Below, piece after piece: positions 23,202 to 34,365 of a DNA stretch of 64,000 nt. Position numbers and translations under genes: made by a program. The stretch spans positions 19,050,840 through 19,114,839 of the forward strand of contig CM075767.1 of the NCBI GenBank assembly GCA_037974665.1, written 5' to 3'. The notes beneath the pieces were generated by a model that ran no database searches, was not told the DNA's origin, and was given only the letters and a program-made list of their open reading frames with translations. The stretch comes from Ehretia macrophylla. Taxonomy: Eukaryota > Streptophyta > Magnoliopsida > Boraginales > Ehretiaceae. Position 1 is the stretch's first letter, and each line of letters opens with the position of its first letter.

Positions 23202-24349
23202 GTACTTTCCTTTTTTATTTGCAAATGCATAGGGTTTGTTTGGGTATAAGAAGTTTTACCAAGTGAACCAAAAGTGGAAGGAAAAAGAAAAAAGAAAAAA
23301 AAAAGTGAACCGAAAGTGCATGGAATATTAAAAGAAAAAACTGAAACCTGAACCAAAAGTGCTACTATCACAAGAGAAAAATGAGACGGCATCCAAAAGT
23401 ATAGTTACATATATATTTTACTTGAGAGACTTAATAAAAGAAAATCTCCAAGTGAGCAAAGTTAGTATTAAATACATTGTAAAATAAATATTAGAGTCTC
23501 TCTAACAATTTAAAATTATAGATGACCAGTCTCTTACAAAACGTACCAATTGCATGGAGGTGATGTACCAAGATATATCATAAAATGTTTCCAACACCCA
23601 AAAAACAAAATAAAATATAAAGCAAAGGTAAAAACAAAGGCCATTTATAACTATAACACACTTTCTTCCTATAGTAGATAGATGTTAGGAAGAGTGACTA
23701 AGGGTGGCTTCGATATTCAGCATTGTGTGTGAGTGTATGTAGACACCAAATGTTGATTGTGAAGAGTGTTTAGCCTGTAAAAGACAAAAAATTATTTAAA
23801 TTAGGCTAGGAATCTCTTCTTTTACAAAAGTATAACTTATTTTTACGTGATTTTCAAAAGGTGTATTTATAAACGTAAACCCAAATGAATCCTAGGTTGA
23901 GGCTAAATTTTTAAACCGACGTCAACGCGTGACATTTTGACAATTAGCTGAATAAAATATTCGATTAATATATATGATAGTTGAGTGTACACGAAAATTA
24001 CGTGTGAGCTCTTCCCTTAGTAACATTACAAAAGCTCATATAATTTGTATTCATTTGGGAGTATAGTAGCCTTTCAATTTTTCTTTTTTTTTACTCTCAT
24101 ATTTCTTTGATAACTTTAAGAAGTCAAAATGCGTACGTCTATATATGGATTCTCAAGTTTTAATCTTTCACAATAAAGAATGTTATCAATCATTTCTTTA
24201 ATACTTAATTTTGGGATTTTGTGTCACAATATATTCGTAAACACGTATATGTTTAACGAATATTCCAAAGTATTTTTTGATATGGGCAAAGAAAGGTAGC
24301 TAGATATATGATTCCATTAACGGATGTGGAGGTTTGAAACATTTATCAT

Positions 24350-25628
24350 TGTTGAAGATAGAAAATAATATAATAAATATTTTTTTAATATTTTAAATTT
24401 TTAGATATAGTAGTTACATAATATAGTATTAGAGTCTAAGTACCAAAATATTATGGGTTCAAAACTCATTGTTGCCAATTTAAACATTAAAATTATCCAA
24501 GTGCAAGACTAAAAAATTAACTTTGTTTGCACTTGTGAGAGCATATTGAACATAATAAATAATAGGATATTTTGACTTAGACCCCCTCTACTTTTATATA
24601 TATGAGACTTAAACCCCATCCTTTTTAAAAAATGAAACTTACACCCCTTCGTGCATTGAAAAAATAAGATTTACACCCCTTCATGTATTGAAAAAATGAG
24701 ACTTACACTCCATACTTGTCAAAAATCAATTAGCTTTTATGTTAAATACAATTTAATGACAATTCTACCATCTCCATCCCTAATATCCCTACTCGAAAAA
24801 CATTACTCAACACACACAGTTTTTTTGTCTTTTTGTTTTTTTTTTTTGTTTTTCCTTTATGTTGAACACAAGGTTCTTTGTGAATCAAAAAGAGAACACT
24901 CACAATTCTTTCACAAAAAAACCACATACATATATTTCACATCTAGACACATACACCACACTCACAATAGTAGACTCACCACACGCATCCCTACGGTATC
25001 TCATAGTATACATAGCAATGAACACGAAATATCTCTACGGTAACTCACACTCAGACACAAATGGCCTTCACACTTAGACATATACATCACACATACACAT
25101 ACACATACACATAGCAATAGACTCACGACACACATAGAGAAAATGACACTTTGATAGACTCACACATACGCACTTATTGGGATGGAAAGCATGGCATTAG
25201 TGGTGGCAATTATTGGGGTTGAGGGTTAGGGTTGGGATTTTGGGTGTTGAATTTCGAATTGTGGGAAGGGGGGATGAGCCTGCAAAATTTATTATGTTTT
25301 GGTATAAGGATGGTTGTGGTGATGTGAGGCGCAAGGGGTGTTTGGGGTATTTCAAAAAACGTTTCGCGTTGTTTTGGGGTAGGAATAGGATGGAATTGGT
25401 TAGGTTGTGTTAGGGATTGGTGAGGGTAGGGATGTCATTTTATGAGATTTTAACAAAAAAATTAACATATTTTTAATAGAAGGGTGTAAGTATCATTTTT
25501 GAAGAAGTATGGGATTCAAGTCTCATATATATGTAAAAGTGGAGAGGGTTTAGGTAAAAAATACTCATAAATAATATAATAAATCTCTTCTAATAGTTTA
25601 AACTTTTATATGAGGTACTAATTTAACA
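24350..25628 (+). mobile_element. TRIM (miniature LTR element) with nested insertion
   Basis: A 74-bp LTR-like end (24350-24423, TGTTGAAGATAG...) is followed by a primer-site-like TAGTATTAGAGTC (24424) and about 120 bp of non-coding interior. A second copy of the LTR starts at 24544. That copy is split by a 1-kb DNA transposon at 24564-25566 and resumes at 25576, ending near TTTAACA (25628). With the insertion and its duplication removed, the second LTR is 73 bp, which agrees with the first. The whole element would be only about 267 bp, typical of TRIMs. Fossil, moderately diverged LTRs. Confidence 0.65.
24564..25566. mobile_element. Mutator-like non-autonomous element (~1 kb)
   Basis: The two ends are inverted copies over roughly 100 bp. 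The left has GACTTAGACCCCCTCTAC...GAAACTTACACCCC. The right, read in reverse complement, has TACCTAAACCCTCTCCAC...GATACTTACACCC. It is flanked by a perfect 9-bp duplication, ATAAATAAT, at 24555-24563 and 25567-25575, the size made by Mutator-type transposases. The interior holds no transposase. The open frames inside (24696-25043, 25213-25413) have no recognisable domain. Confidence 0.75.
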
Positions 25629-26105
25629 ATCATTGCTCTTATTTTAGTTTCCTCTAGTATTTCGCTTGCCAATTCAATTCTTATCAATTTTTTTTTTTAA
25701 TTTTATTATTTGCTAAAACCTGGTTACCTAACTTCCAAAAAAAATCAAAGAGCTTCTATTATAGGGGAAATAAATGATTAATTATGTGTGGAAATAGCGG
25801 TTGTATGTAATAACTATGACCGCTCATAGTTTAGCCGAAAGAGCTATAGAGAGATGGACTCTCATCATATGAGACCTGGTTTGTTAGCCCAATTCGCTAG
25901 CCGAGATTATGGACTCAAAAAGCTACTTGATTAATTTTCGCATGTGATATCATTTAATATATGTTATAAGTAAAAAATAAACAAATAAAAATTGTAAAAT
26001 GTGTAAACACGTGCAACAAGATGCATTTCTCACATGAAAGTCAAAAGAATGTGTAGAGAATAAGACTCAATAAGAATACAATTCAAAACTATCGTGGGAT
26101 TGTTC
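25629..26105. other. Intergenic, nothing recognised
   Basis: AT-rich spacer between the TRIM and the 3' end of the CASP-like gene; no features supported. Confidence 0.4.
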
Positions 26106-26111
26106 TTTATT
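26106..26111 (-). terminator. Possible poly(A) signal of the CASPL gene
   Basis: AATAAA on the minus strand about 180 nt beyond the stop codon of the CASP-like gene, a common length for a plant 3' UTR. Confidence 0.35.
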
Positions 26112-26292
26112 AAAAGGCTCTCATTAATTTGAATACAATAGAATAAAATTCAATATTTTTCAAGAAAAATAGGTTTATATCTAGTTAAACACATAAGGAA
26201 CTTCGAGCCGGCCACTTGAAAGGAAATTAAACAAAATGAAAGTCTCATAATCATCTCAACATTTTGTTTCTTTCGGTTGGCCTTGAAACTGT

Positions 26293-29200
26293 TCACTTAT
26301 TTCGAGGCTTTGAAGTAAGTTTGGTGAGCACCGCCATGCAAACGAACGCTGCCAAAAGGATACCAGTCGCAACATTCCCCCTGTCCAAGAACTTGCGGGC
26401 CTTTGATCGGGCCTCATCTAATCCTGTTAGCTCCAAAAGTTGAAGGAGATCAAAGATGGCGTTGATAAATCTTTTAAATTCAAAACTCACACCAAAGCCG
26501 ACACCAACTCCTGTTGCCAAAAGGAAGCTGATAATCTGCCAAAAGAAACGTTGATTAAATACAATGGGTTATGAAGTAAGGGATCATGACATATATATTT
26601 GGAATATATTCTATTTTAAGCGAGCTAAAAAAGTACTATATTGTTTAATTTTCTGTACATGTGCCCTTTTGCTATGCTTTTTGTTAGACAAAGTAATAAA
26701 TGTTGATTGAATGTAATGCAATCCTGCCTATCTCCTCCCCCACCGGATTTGACCTTAATTGCTTCTGCAAATGAGTCAACGGATACTACTCAAAAATTAC
26801 CCATATAATATCATGAAAGGAAATGGGATATTTGAGAAAACGGGTTGGGAACCATTGAACGGCTAGCTACCTGACACTCTCATTTATAACGTTATGAGTT
26901 TATAAGAGAGATTGACGGTGGTAAGTGATAATACAATTTTTGATCTCCACTCTTAATGATGAAATGATATCTATTTAAAGGACTTCCATAGATATCTATT
27001 TAACCCAAAATTTGTTTTTAAGACATGTTACAATACAAAACTCCTCGATAACAATGTTTAAAATTAGGTCACAACTGTGATACACAATAATTGTCGTAAA
27101 TATTGCAAGAGATTAATTAGAGTAAGGATTTCCAAACCTTGTCTCCGTAGAAATCGAACTCTTGTGGAAACCGGCTATTACGAATCAACCTCTTCTCCTT
27201 CATTGCATGGTAGAAAGCGAAAGGAATTTGGACCAATGTGTACAAGAATCCAATGGCGGCAGTTGCGAGGACATACCTATAAACACATCAATGAAATTGA
27301 AAGATCCTTCAATTATCGTTTAAAAGACTAATATTACCTCCACTTAAAATAAATGATCAAATTTGTGCCACTGCTACCTCATTACCCATTTATACTTAAA
27401 GTCAAAATGATGCAGTTTTGTAGAAAAAAAAAAAAATTATCTAAAAATAAGATATATCACATCCACTTAATTTGTGACGATAATCTATAACTATTTCCAA
27501 AATTTCATTTTGTTCCATTAGTCTTGAATATTTTATGACAACCAAAATCACATTTTAAATAAAGCTAAGCTATTAGAGCTATTGCTGATGACAAAGACAA
27601 ACATGTTTAAGCGCCAATCAACACATTCGTTTATTGCAAAACGCCAAATAAATTCAAGTGTTCGTTATTATTAATTGTAGAACAACGTTTTAGCCCTTCA
27701 ACTTGTCGGGGCTGTTGGGTATCGGCATAGCGGAATGGTCGGGGACAAGCAGTATCACGCAACTAAAATATGAATGAGAACAGAGAAAGTAGAGACACAA
27801 GGTTTATGTGGAAAACCCTCAAACAAATCAAGGGAAAAACCACGGGAAAGTAATTGAGGATTTCACTATGATGTGGAGTATTTTACAATAACCTTCTCTC
27901 TAATATAAGGAGAGAACAATATCACTCTCTCAAATAATAGGAGAAACTAACTCCCACTCACAAATACAGAACAACAAAAGAGGAAGAAAACTACTCAAGA
28001 GAAAGCTTATGTTTTCTCTCTAATTTACTATGCTTGGATGATGCTAAATGGTAAGGAATGAGCTTCTATTTATAGGCTCATTCTATACCCAAAATCAAAG
28101 CAAAATAGTAGTGTGAAAATGATTTTTATGTGCCTAATTTTGCACCAAACTTTGATGCATAAATCTTCCTTTCCCATTGCCTTTTGTTTTCTTTTGACCA
28201 AATGCTCAAAGTGATCTTTAACTAACTCACATTCTCCCACTTAAAGCTTACTTTGGATGATCTTCAAATCTCTCCATACTTGTCAATTCCATGTTTCTTA
28301 CGTTTCTGCTAGGCCACAAGAGGATCTACTCCAAATAAACTTATCAACGTTGATTGGTTTTGTCATGACATCTGCTAGGTTCTCGTTGGTGTGAATCTTC
28401 TGCATATCTACACTCCCTTCTTCCTCTACTTCACGAACAAAGTGATATTGAACACCTATGTGTTTCGTCCTGGAATGAAAGGCTGGATTTCTTGCAATGT
28501 GCAGGCACTCTGACTGTCACAAAACAAGGAAATTTACTCTTGTTTGTGCCCGAGCTCCTCCATTAACCGTTTAATCCAGATTGCTTCTTTACAAGCTTGT
28601 GTAGCTGCCATGTATTCAGCCTCTATTGTAGATAGGGCCACAACAGTCTGTAATTTAGATATCCAGCTTACCACGCCGCCTGCAACTGTAAACACATAGC
28701 CTGTAGTGGACTTCCGTTTATCAGTATCACCTACAAAATCAGAATCAACAAAACCCTTGACAATAAATTCTGATCCATCAAAACATAATGCAACATCTGA
28801 GGTCCCTTTGATGTATCGTAGGATCCTCTTAACAGTATTCCAATGCTCTCTACCAAGATTTTCCATGAACCGACTGACCGCACCAACTGCTTGAGCAATA
28901 TCTGGTCTCGTACATATCATAGCGAACATGAGACTTCCCACTGCTGATGCATACGGTACTCGAGACATTTCTATCCTCTCCGCTTCAGTGCTAGGACACA
29001 TACTTGAGGATAATTTGTAATTGATAGGAAGCGGGGTCGAGATTTCCTTGCAATCTTGCATATTGAAGCGCCGCAAGATTTTCTTCAAGTAATTCTTCTG
29101 GGAAATCCATACCTTCCTGCCTTCTCTATCTCGGTGAATTTGCATCCCTAAAATCTTGTTTGCTGGTCCCAAATCCTTCATATCAAACTCCCCAGCCAAC

Positions 29201-32200
29201 TGTGCCTTCAGTTCTTGGACCCGATCTTTACTGGGACCTGCTACCAGCATGTCGTCCACGTACAACAGCAGAATGATAAAATCATTATCGCCAAACCTCT
29301 TGTAGTACGTACAATGGTCTGAATTGAGTCTGTTGTACCCAAGGCTAATCACGAAGGAATCAAATCTCTTGTACTAACACCTTGGCGCCTACTTTAAACC
29401 GTATAGAGATTTGGTCAACCTGCAAACCAAGTTTTCTTTTTCTTTCTCAACAAAACCTTCTGGTTGAAGCATGTAAATCTCTTCTTCAAGCTCACCATGA
29501 AGAAAAGCCGTCTTTACATCTAATTGTTCTAGATGTAAGTCTAACACAGCACACATGGCCAAGACTACTCTGATAGTTGTAAGTCTTACCACAGGAGAAA
29601 ATATCTTGTTTAAGTCAATTCCTTCTTTCTGAGCATATCCTTTCACCACCAGTCTTGCACGATATCACTCCACATGGTCATTACCATCTCGCTTGATCTT
29701 GTAGACCCATTTGTTACCAATGGCTTTCCGTCCAGGTGGTAGTGGAACAAGCTACCACATCTTGTTTCTATGTAGAGCTTCAATTTCTTCCTGCATTGCT
29801 GTCATCCACAGGGCAACATCGGGGCTTTTTATAGCCTCGTGAAAGGTAGATGGCTCTCCATCCTCCGTTAGAAGACAGTATGCAGCATTGCTTGCCATGA
29901 CAAAATCTGAATGCCAAGTTGGTCTTGTTGTCTAACGCAATGAACGTCGGACTTCTGTAACCTCCGCATTATCTGGTTCTTGTTCTTCGTGCTCCGGTGT
30001 AGCTTCAAAGGAAGCATTTTCTTGTTCTGACTTATCTTCAATTTGTATTGTAGTAGTCTCCTTTGAAGTGTTGCTGTCGTCTTCACTTTGCAGTTTATCT
30101 TCTGCAAATATGACATCTCTGCTGATGACAACCTTGTGGGTAGTGGAATCCCACAGGCGATACCCCTTAACACCATCAGCATTTCCCAAGAATACACATT
30201 TCCTGGATTTTGGATCCAGCTTTGTTCTTTCTTGGGAACCATACATCACATATGCCGGACACCCAAATACGTGCAAGGTAGAATAATCTACGGGTTTTCC
30301 GATCCACATTTCCATTGGTGTCTTCAACCCAATTGCAGTTGACGGTGACCGATTTATCACGTAACAGGCAGTTCTAGCTGCTTCTGCCCAAAATGATTTG
30401 GCTAGACCTGCAGTTTCCAACATAGCTCTCATTCTTTCAAGAAGAGTTCTGTTCATCCGCTTTGCTACACCATTTTGCTGAGGTGTATGTGCAACAGTAA
30501 ATTGCCTCTGAATACCCTCTTGCTTGCAAAATGCCAAGAAGCTCCCGTCAGTGTATTCTCCTTCGTTGTCCGTCCTCAAACACTTGATCCTTTTCCCGGA
30601 TTCAAGTTCCACCAGCGCTTTGAATGTTTTGAATATTGGAAACACATCTGACTTGTTCTTGATCGGATACACCCACAGTCTCCTAGAGTAATCATCAATA
30701 AATGATACAAAGTATTTGGCTCCTCCTAGGGACAAAACCGGTGATTCCCAAACGTCTGAATGGATCAAGTCTAGAATGTGTTTGCTTCTAGCAGTAAATC
30801 TCCCAAATTTCAATCTATGCTGCTTACTGGTAACACAATGCTCACAGAAAGGTAAGTTTACCGTCTTGAGCCCGGGTAAGAGATTACGTTCAGCGAGAAT
30901 CTTCAAGCCTTATTCTGTCATGTGGCCCAATCTGCGATGCCACATTATAGTTGATTCTTCTTGATCGGCTGATGCAACTGATACATCTGCCTCCTGCAAC
31001 ATATCTCCCAAAAGCATGTATAGATTTACCCCAATCTTTTCTGCCTTTATCACCACAAGCGTTCCTTTGACGACCTTCATGATCCCATCCTCGATATGGG
31101 TCTTGCAGCCAAGGTCATCCAATTGTCCAATGGACAATAGGTTCTTCTTCAAGCCCTTCATGTGTCGTACCCCTTGAATGGTGCGAATGGTACCATCATA
31201 CATTTTAATTTTGACGGTACCGATGCCAGCAATCTCCAAGGCATGATCATTACCCATGTACACAGATCCTCCAGAGACAGGTTCATAGGTGTGGAACCAT
31301 TCTCTACGAGAGGTCATATGCCATGTTGCTCTTGAATCCATTATCCAAGCATCAGTGAGCTCCTTTTTGCCTTTTGATACAGTTGCTGCTTCGCTGTATA
31401 AAATATCTCCATCATCTAGTGCAGTCGCCACACATCCCTGAGAATTTGTCACCTCGGAATTCTTTTTGTTACTCCGACAATCCTTCTTGAAGTGCCCTTT
31501 CTTGCCACAGTTGTAGCATTTGATATTTTTTCTACTCCTTGATTTTGATCTACCATGGTTGTCGCTCCCACTAGTGCCACGTTCCGTTGATCTACCTCTC
31601 AACATTGATAATGCCTCTGCTTGTTGTGAACTTTCGATTCTGTCTTCCTTACTTTTGCGCCTAGATTCCTCTTCCAGAACAGCGGCTGCAACATCATCAA
31701 AAATAACAGAATCTGAAAGAACATTGTTAGTGTAACTAATGATGAGTTGATCATACGAATCAGGTATACTTTGAAGTAGAATTTCTGCACGTTCAAGCTC
31801 CGCTATTTTATGCCCAATTGCAGTCAATTGAGAGAATAACGTATTTAAGGTATTGATGTGATCTGTCACCGATGTGGACTCACTCATCCGAAGGGTATAG
31901 AGTCTTCTCTTCAAGAAAATCTTGTTGTGAAGTGACTTGACCTCATATAGTTTGGTCAGCGCATCCCAAATTTCTTTTGCTGACTTCTTTTCCTCAACGC
32001 TTGACAATACCGAATCTGCCAATGCCAGGTGCAGATTAGCCATAGCGTTGTCATCCATCTCTTTCCACTTGTCGTCCGTCACCTCCGCTGGTCTGTCTCC
32101 AATTGCTGCCAAGCAATTCTCCTTTCTCAAGATTGCCTTCATCTTCAATTTTTCATAGGGAAAAATTTCTCCCGTTGAACTTCTCGATTTCAAAAATTTT

Positions 32201-33335
32201 GCCGTCATAGTATTAACGACGATCTGCTTCGTAACTTGAACCGACTCCCACTATTTCACGTATGCATGAATAGTAATCGTGAACAGTAACCCCGTATGAA
32301 TACCAGTGACCAGTGACCTGTAACCAATGGCTCTGATACCACTGTTGGGTATCGGCGCAGCGGAATGGTCGGGGACAAGCAGTATCACGCAACTAAAATA
32401 TGAATGAGAACAGAGAAAGTAGAGACACAAGATTTACGTGGAAAACCCTCAAACAAATCGAGGGAAAAATCACGGGCAAGTAATGGAGGATTTCACTATG
32501 ATGTGGAGTATTTTACAATAACCTTCTCTCTAATATAAGGAGAGAACAATATCACTCTCTCAAATAATAGGAGAAACTAACTCTCACTCACAAATATAGA
32601 ACAACAAAAGAGGAAGAAAACTACTCAAGAGAAAGCTTATGTTTTCTCTCTAATTTGCTATGCTTGGATGATGCTAAATGGTAAGGAATGAGCTTCTATT
32701 TATAGGCTCATTCTATACCCAAAATCAAAGCAAAATAGTAGTGTGAAAATGATTTTTATGTGCCTAATTTTGCACCAAACTTTGATGCATAAATCTTCCT
32801 TTCCCATTGCCTTTTGTTTTCTTTTGACCAAATGCTCAAAGTGATCTTTAACTAACTCACAGGGGCCAAATGGGGCATAAGAAATTCAAAATGAAAAATC
32901 GGCTGACTAGAGCAAACCAGCAAACAAATTGAATTTGAGAAAGATTACTAGTGTAAAACTTTCCAATTCCAATAGTTAACCTGGATTCGATGTAAACAAG
33001 CACTAATTGAAGAATTAGTGGGTAAAAACAGACTGATAATTGTGAGAATATAGGGACACTCTTGATCCGGATGGCGGAAGATTTCGGACCTCACATTGGG
33101 CACACACATGGAGCCCAGCTCATTGTGAGGTCCGAGCAATCCAAGCATTCAAATCCAAGTATTTTTCGAGAATATATTGTCACCTGTAAGCAATTAGATC
33201 CGTGAACTTCATTTTGGTTCCATCATTAAGCTTGTAGTTGTTTGTAGCTAGAAGCACTATGGAGGCAGCTAGCAGCAATAGAGTGAAGATCCTCACGACA
33301 AGAATTGAATTAATGCGAACATCCTTCGAAGCCAT
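26293..33335 (-). CDS. CASP-like membrane protein (CASPL4D-type), 3 exons, intact
   Basis: The exons are 33184-33335, 27138-27276 and 26293-26535 (152, 139 and 243 nt). All borders are GT/AG, and they join into 177 codons without a stop. Exon 1 starts MASKDVRINSILVVRIFTLL and gives helix 1, ending at TDLIAYR. Exon 2 continues YVLATAAIGFLYTLVQIPFAF (helix 2, with the last residue being the start of the loop) and ends EFDFYGDK. Exon 3 begins IISFLLATGVGVGFG (helix 3) and has a last helix at GILLAAFVCMAVLTKL. Four helices, the Arg in helix 1 and the FYGDK-SxLLATG junction are features of the plant CASP-like (DUF588/UPF0497, MARVEL-related) family, closest to CASPL4D. Such proteins form plasma-membrane scaffolds; the specific role of this one is unknown. 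Intron 1 (5.9 kb) holds a 5.1-kb copia element in the same orientation. Confidence 0.9.
27713..32861 (-). mobile_element. Ty1/copia element (Tork/Tnt1-like), near complete, in CASPL intron 1
   Basis: Two LTRs of 519 bp each (32343-32861 is 5', 27713-28231 is 3'; TGTTGGGTATCGG...ACTCACA) differ at only about 11 positions by eye, roughly 2 percent. This points to insertion about one to two million years ago under usual plant rates. The target duplication GGGGC is intact on both sides (27708-27712, 32862-32866). The primer site (TGGTATCAGAGCC, near 32341) and a polypurine tract (AAGTGGGAGAA, near 28240) are in place. Gag with a CCHC knuckle (CYNCGKKGHFKKDC), protease, integrase, reverse transcriptase (YVDDM) and RNase H occur in copia order from 32208 to 28534. 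The coding part is interrupted a few times (about three or four breaks), so it looks dead but young. Confidence 0.93.
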
Positions 33336-33387
33336 TTTTCACAAGCCGCTTGCAAATCTTCCTTGGAAACATATTCGAACAAAGAGG

Positions 33388-33396
33388 CTTTTATAG
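33388..33396 (-). promoter_or_regulatory. TATA box of the CASPL gene
   Basis: CTATAAAAG on the minus strand, about 53 nt upstream of the ATG at 33335, giving a leader of around 25 nt. Confidence 0.55.
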
Positions 33397-34031
33397 ACGA
33401 TAAAGAAACAAGCCTTTCTATTCCTCGTTAATGCCAATGCTTTTGTTTGCATGTCGGCAGGCTTGCGACAATTTTTAAGATAACATGCCAATGATTTCTG
33501 AGTATTATTAGAACATTTGCTAATAGAATCCTCAACTTAACCGTTTTAACCGATGACTGAAAAGGAACAAAGAAATAAATAAGTAAAATATATAAAGTAT
33601 AAAAGAGGAAGTGTAATAGCTTTTGGTTGAAGACACGTTTTATTTTAGGCCAAAACACCAAAATTATCCCCTAAATTTAGGTAATGCTTCAAACTAAACT
33701 TGTTTTTATTTCCAATCATCTATTAAAGACCAACAAAAATTATAGTGGAATTCGATTTTGTGGCTTCAGAATACAGTTATTGAGCCCAATCTGCACTAAC
33801 AAGGGTAGCTGGCATGGTTCGTATTATGGAACAAATATATTACTGTTGGGGTAGCTCCGTTTTCGCCAAGTTGTTCATCGCACAATCATATACATGTGAC
33901 ATATCTTTCTTCTAGTCACGCATTTCACGTAGCTACATCCTTAATCTTGGTTCTGATTCCTCGTCACTCATAGCTAATATTTCATTCAAAAAGCTACTTC
34001 TTCAAGTCAGGTCACATGTAGAGAGGAGGAG
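33397..34031. other. Upstream/intergenic region of the CASPL gene
   Basis: AT-rich. No further exon, RNA gene or element terminus is recognised. Confidence 0.4.
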
Positions 34032-34365
34032 TGTTAAAGGATATAATTCATCTCACATGAAAAAATCATAAACTCCAAATACTATGTAAAATATGTTGGT
34101 CCACTCCACGTAGTACTAGTTGATTTTTAGATGATATCCCATGATTATTAACATGGTATTAGACCTCTTTGATCCAGTCATATCCATCTCCGTGTGATGC
34201 ATATATCTCTCACCTTGTGGGCTTACTCACCTTATGTTTGCAGCTTACCTTGTTGATTCACTCACCTTAATATCACCCACATATTTAAAGTTGTTTCTTG
34301 AAAATCAGGAGTGTTACAAAATATACTTTTTCTACATAGAAAAATCACAAACGGATGCAAGAATT
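34032..34365 (+). mobile_element. TRIM-like element, 3' LTR cut by copia
   Basis: A 122-bp LTR (34032-34153, TGTTAAAGGATATAATTC...TTATTAACA) is followed directly by a primer site (TGGTATTAGACC). A non-coding interior of about 158 bp ends in TCAGGAG. A second LTR start, TGTTACAAAATATACTTT, begins at 34312. Only about 54 bp of that copy remain before a copia LTR starts at 34366. No coding capacity; typical TRIM architecture. Fossil, LTRs clearly diverged. Confidence 0.6.

Noticed and set aside
24410-24480. GGGTTCAAAACTC looked like a SINE or tRNA B-box
   Set aside because: It lies in the interior of the TRIM just after its primer site; no A-box partner or tRNA fold.
24696-25413. Several 60-115 codon frames inside the Mutator-like element
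   Set aside because: Low complexity, no transposase motif, and overlapping frames on both strands.
25840-25920. tRNA-like phrase GCCGAAAGAGCTATAGAGAG
   Set aside because: No cloverleaf can be paired and no B-box at the right distance.
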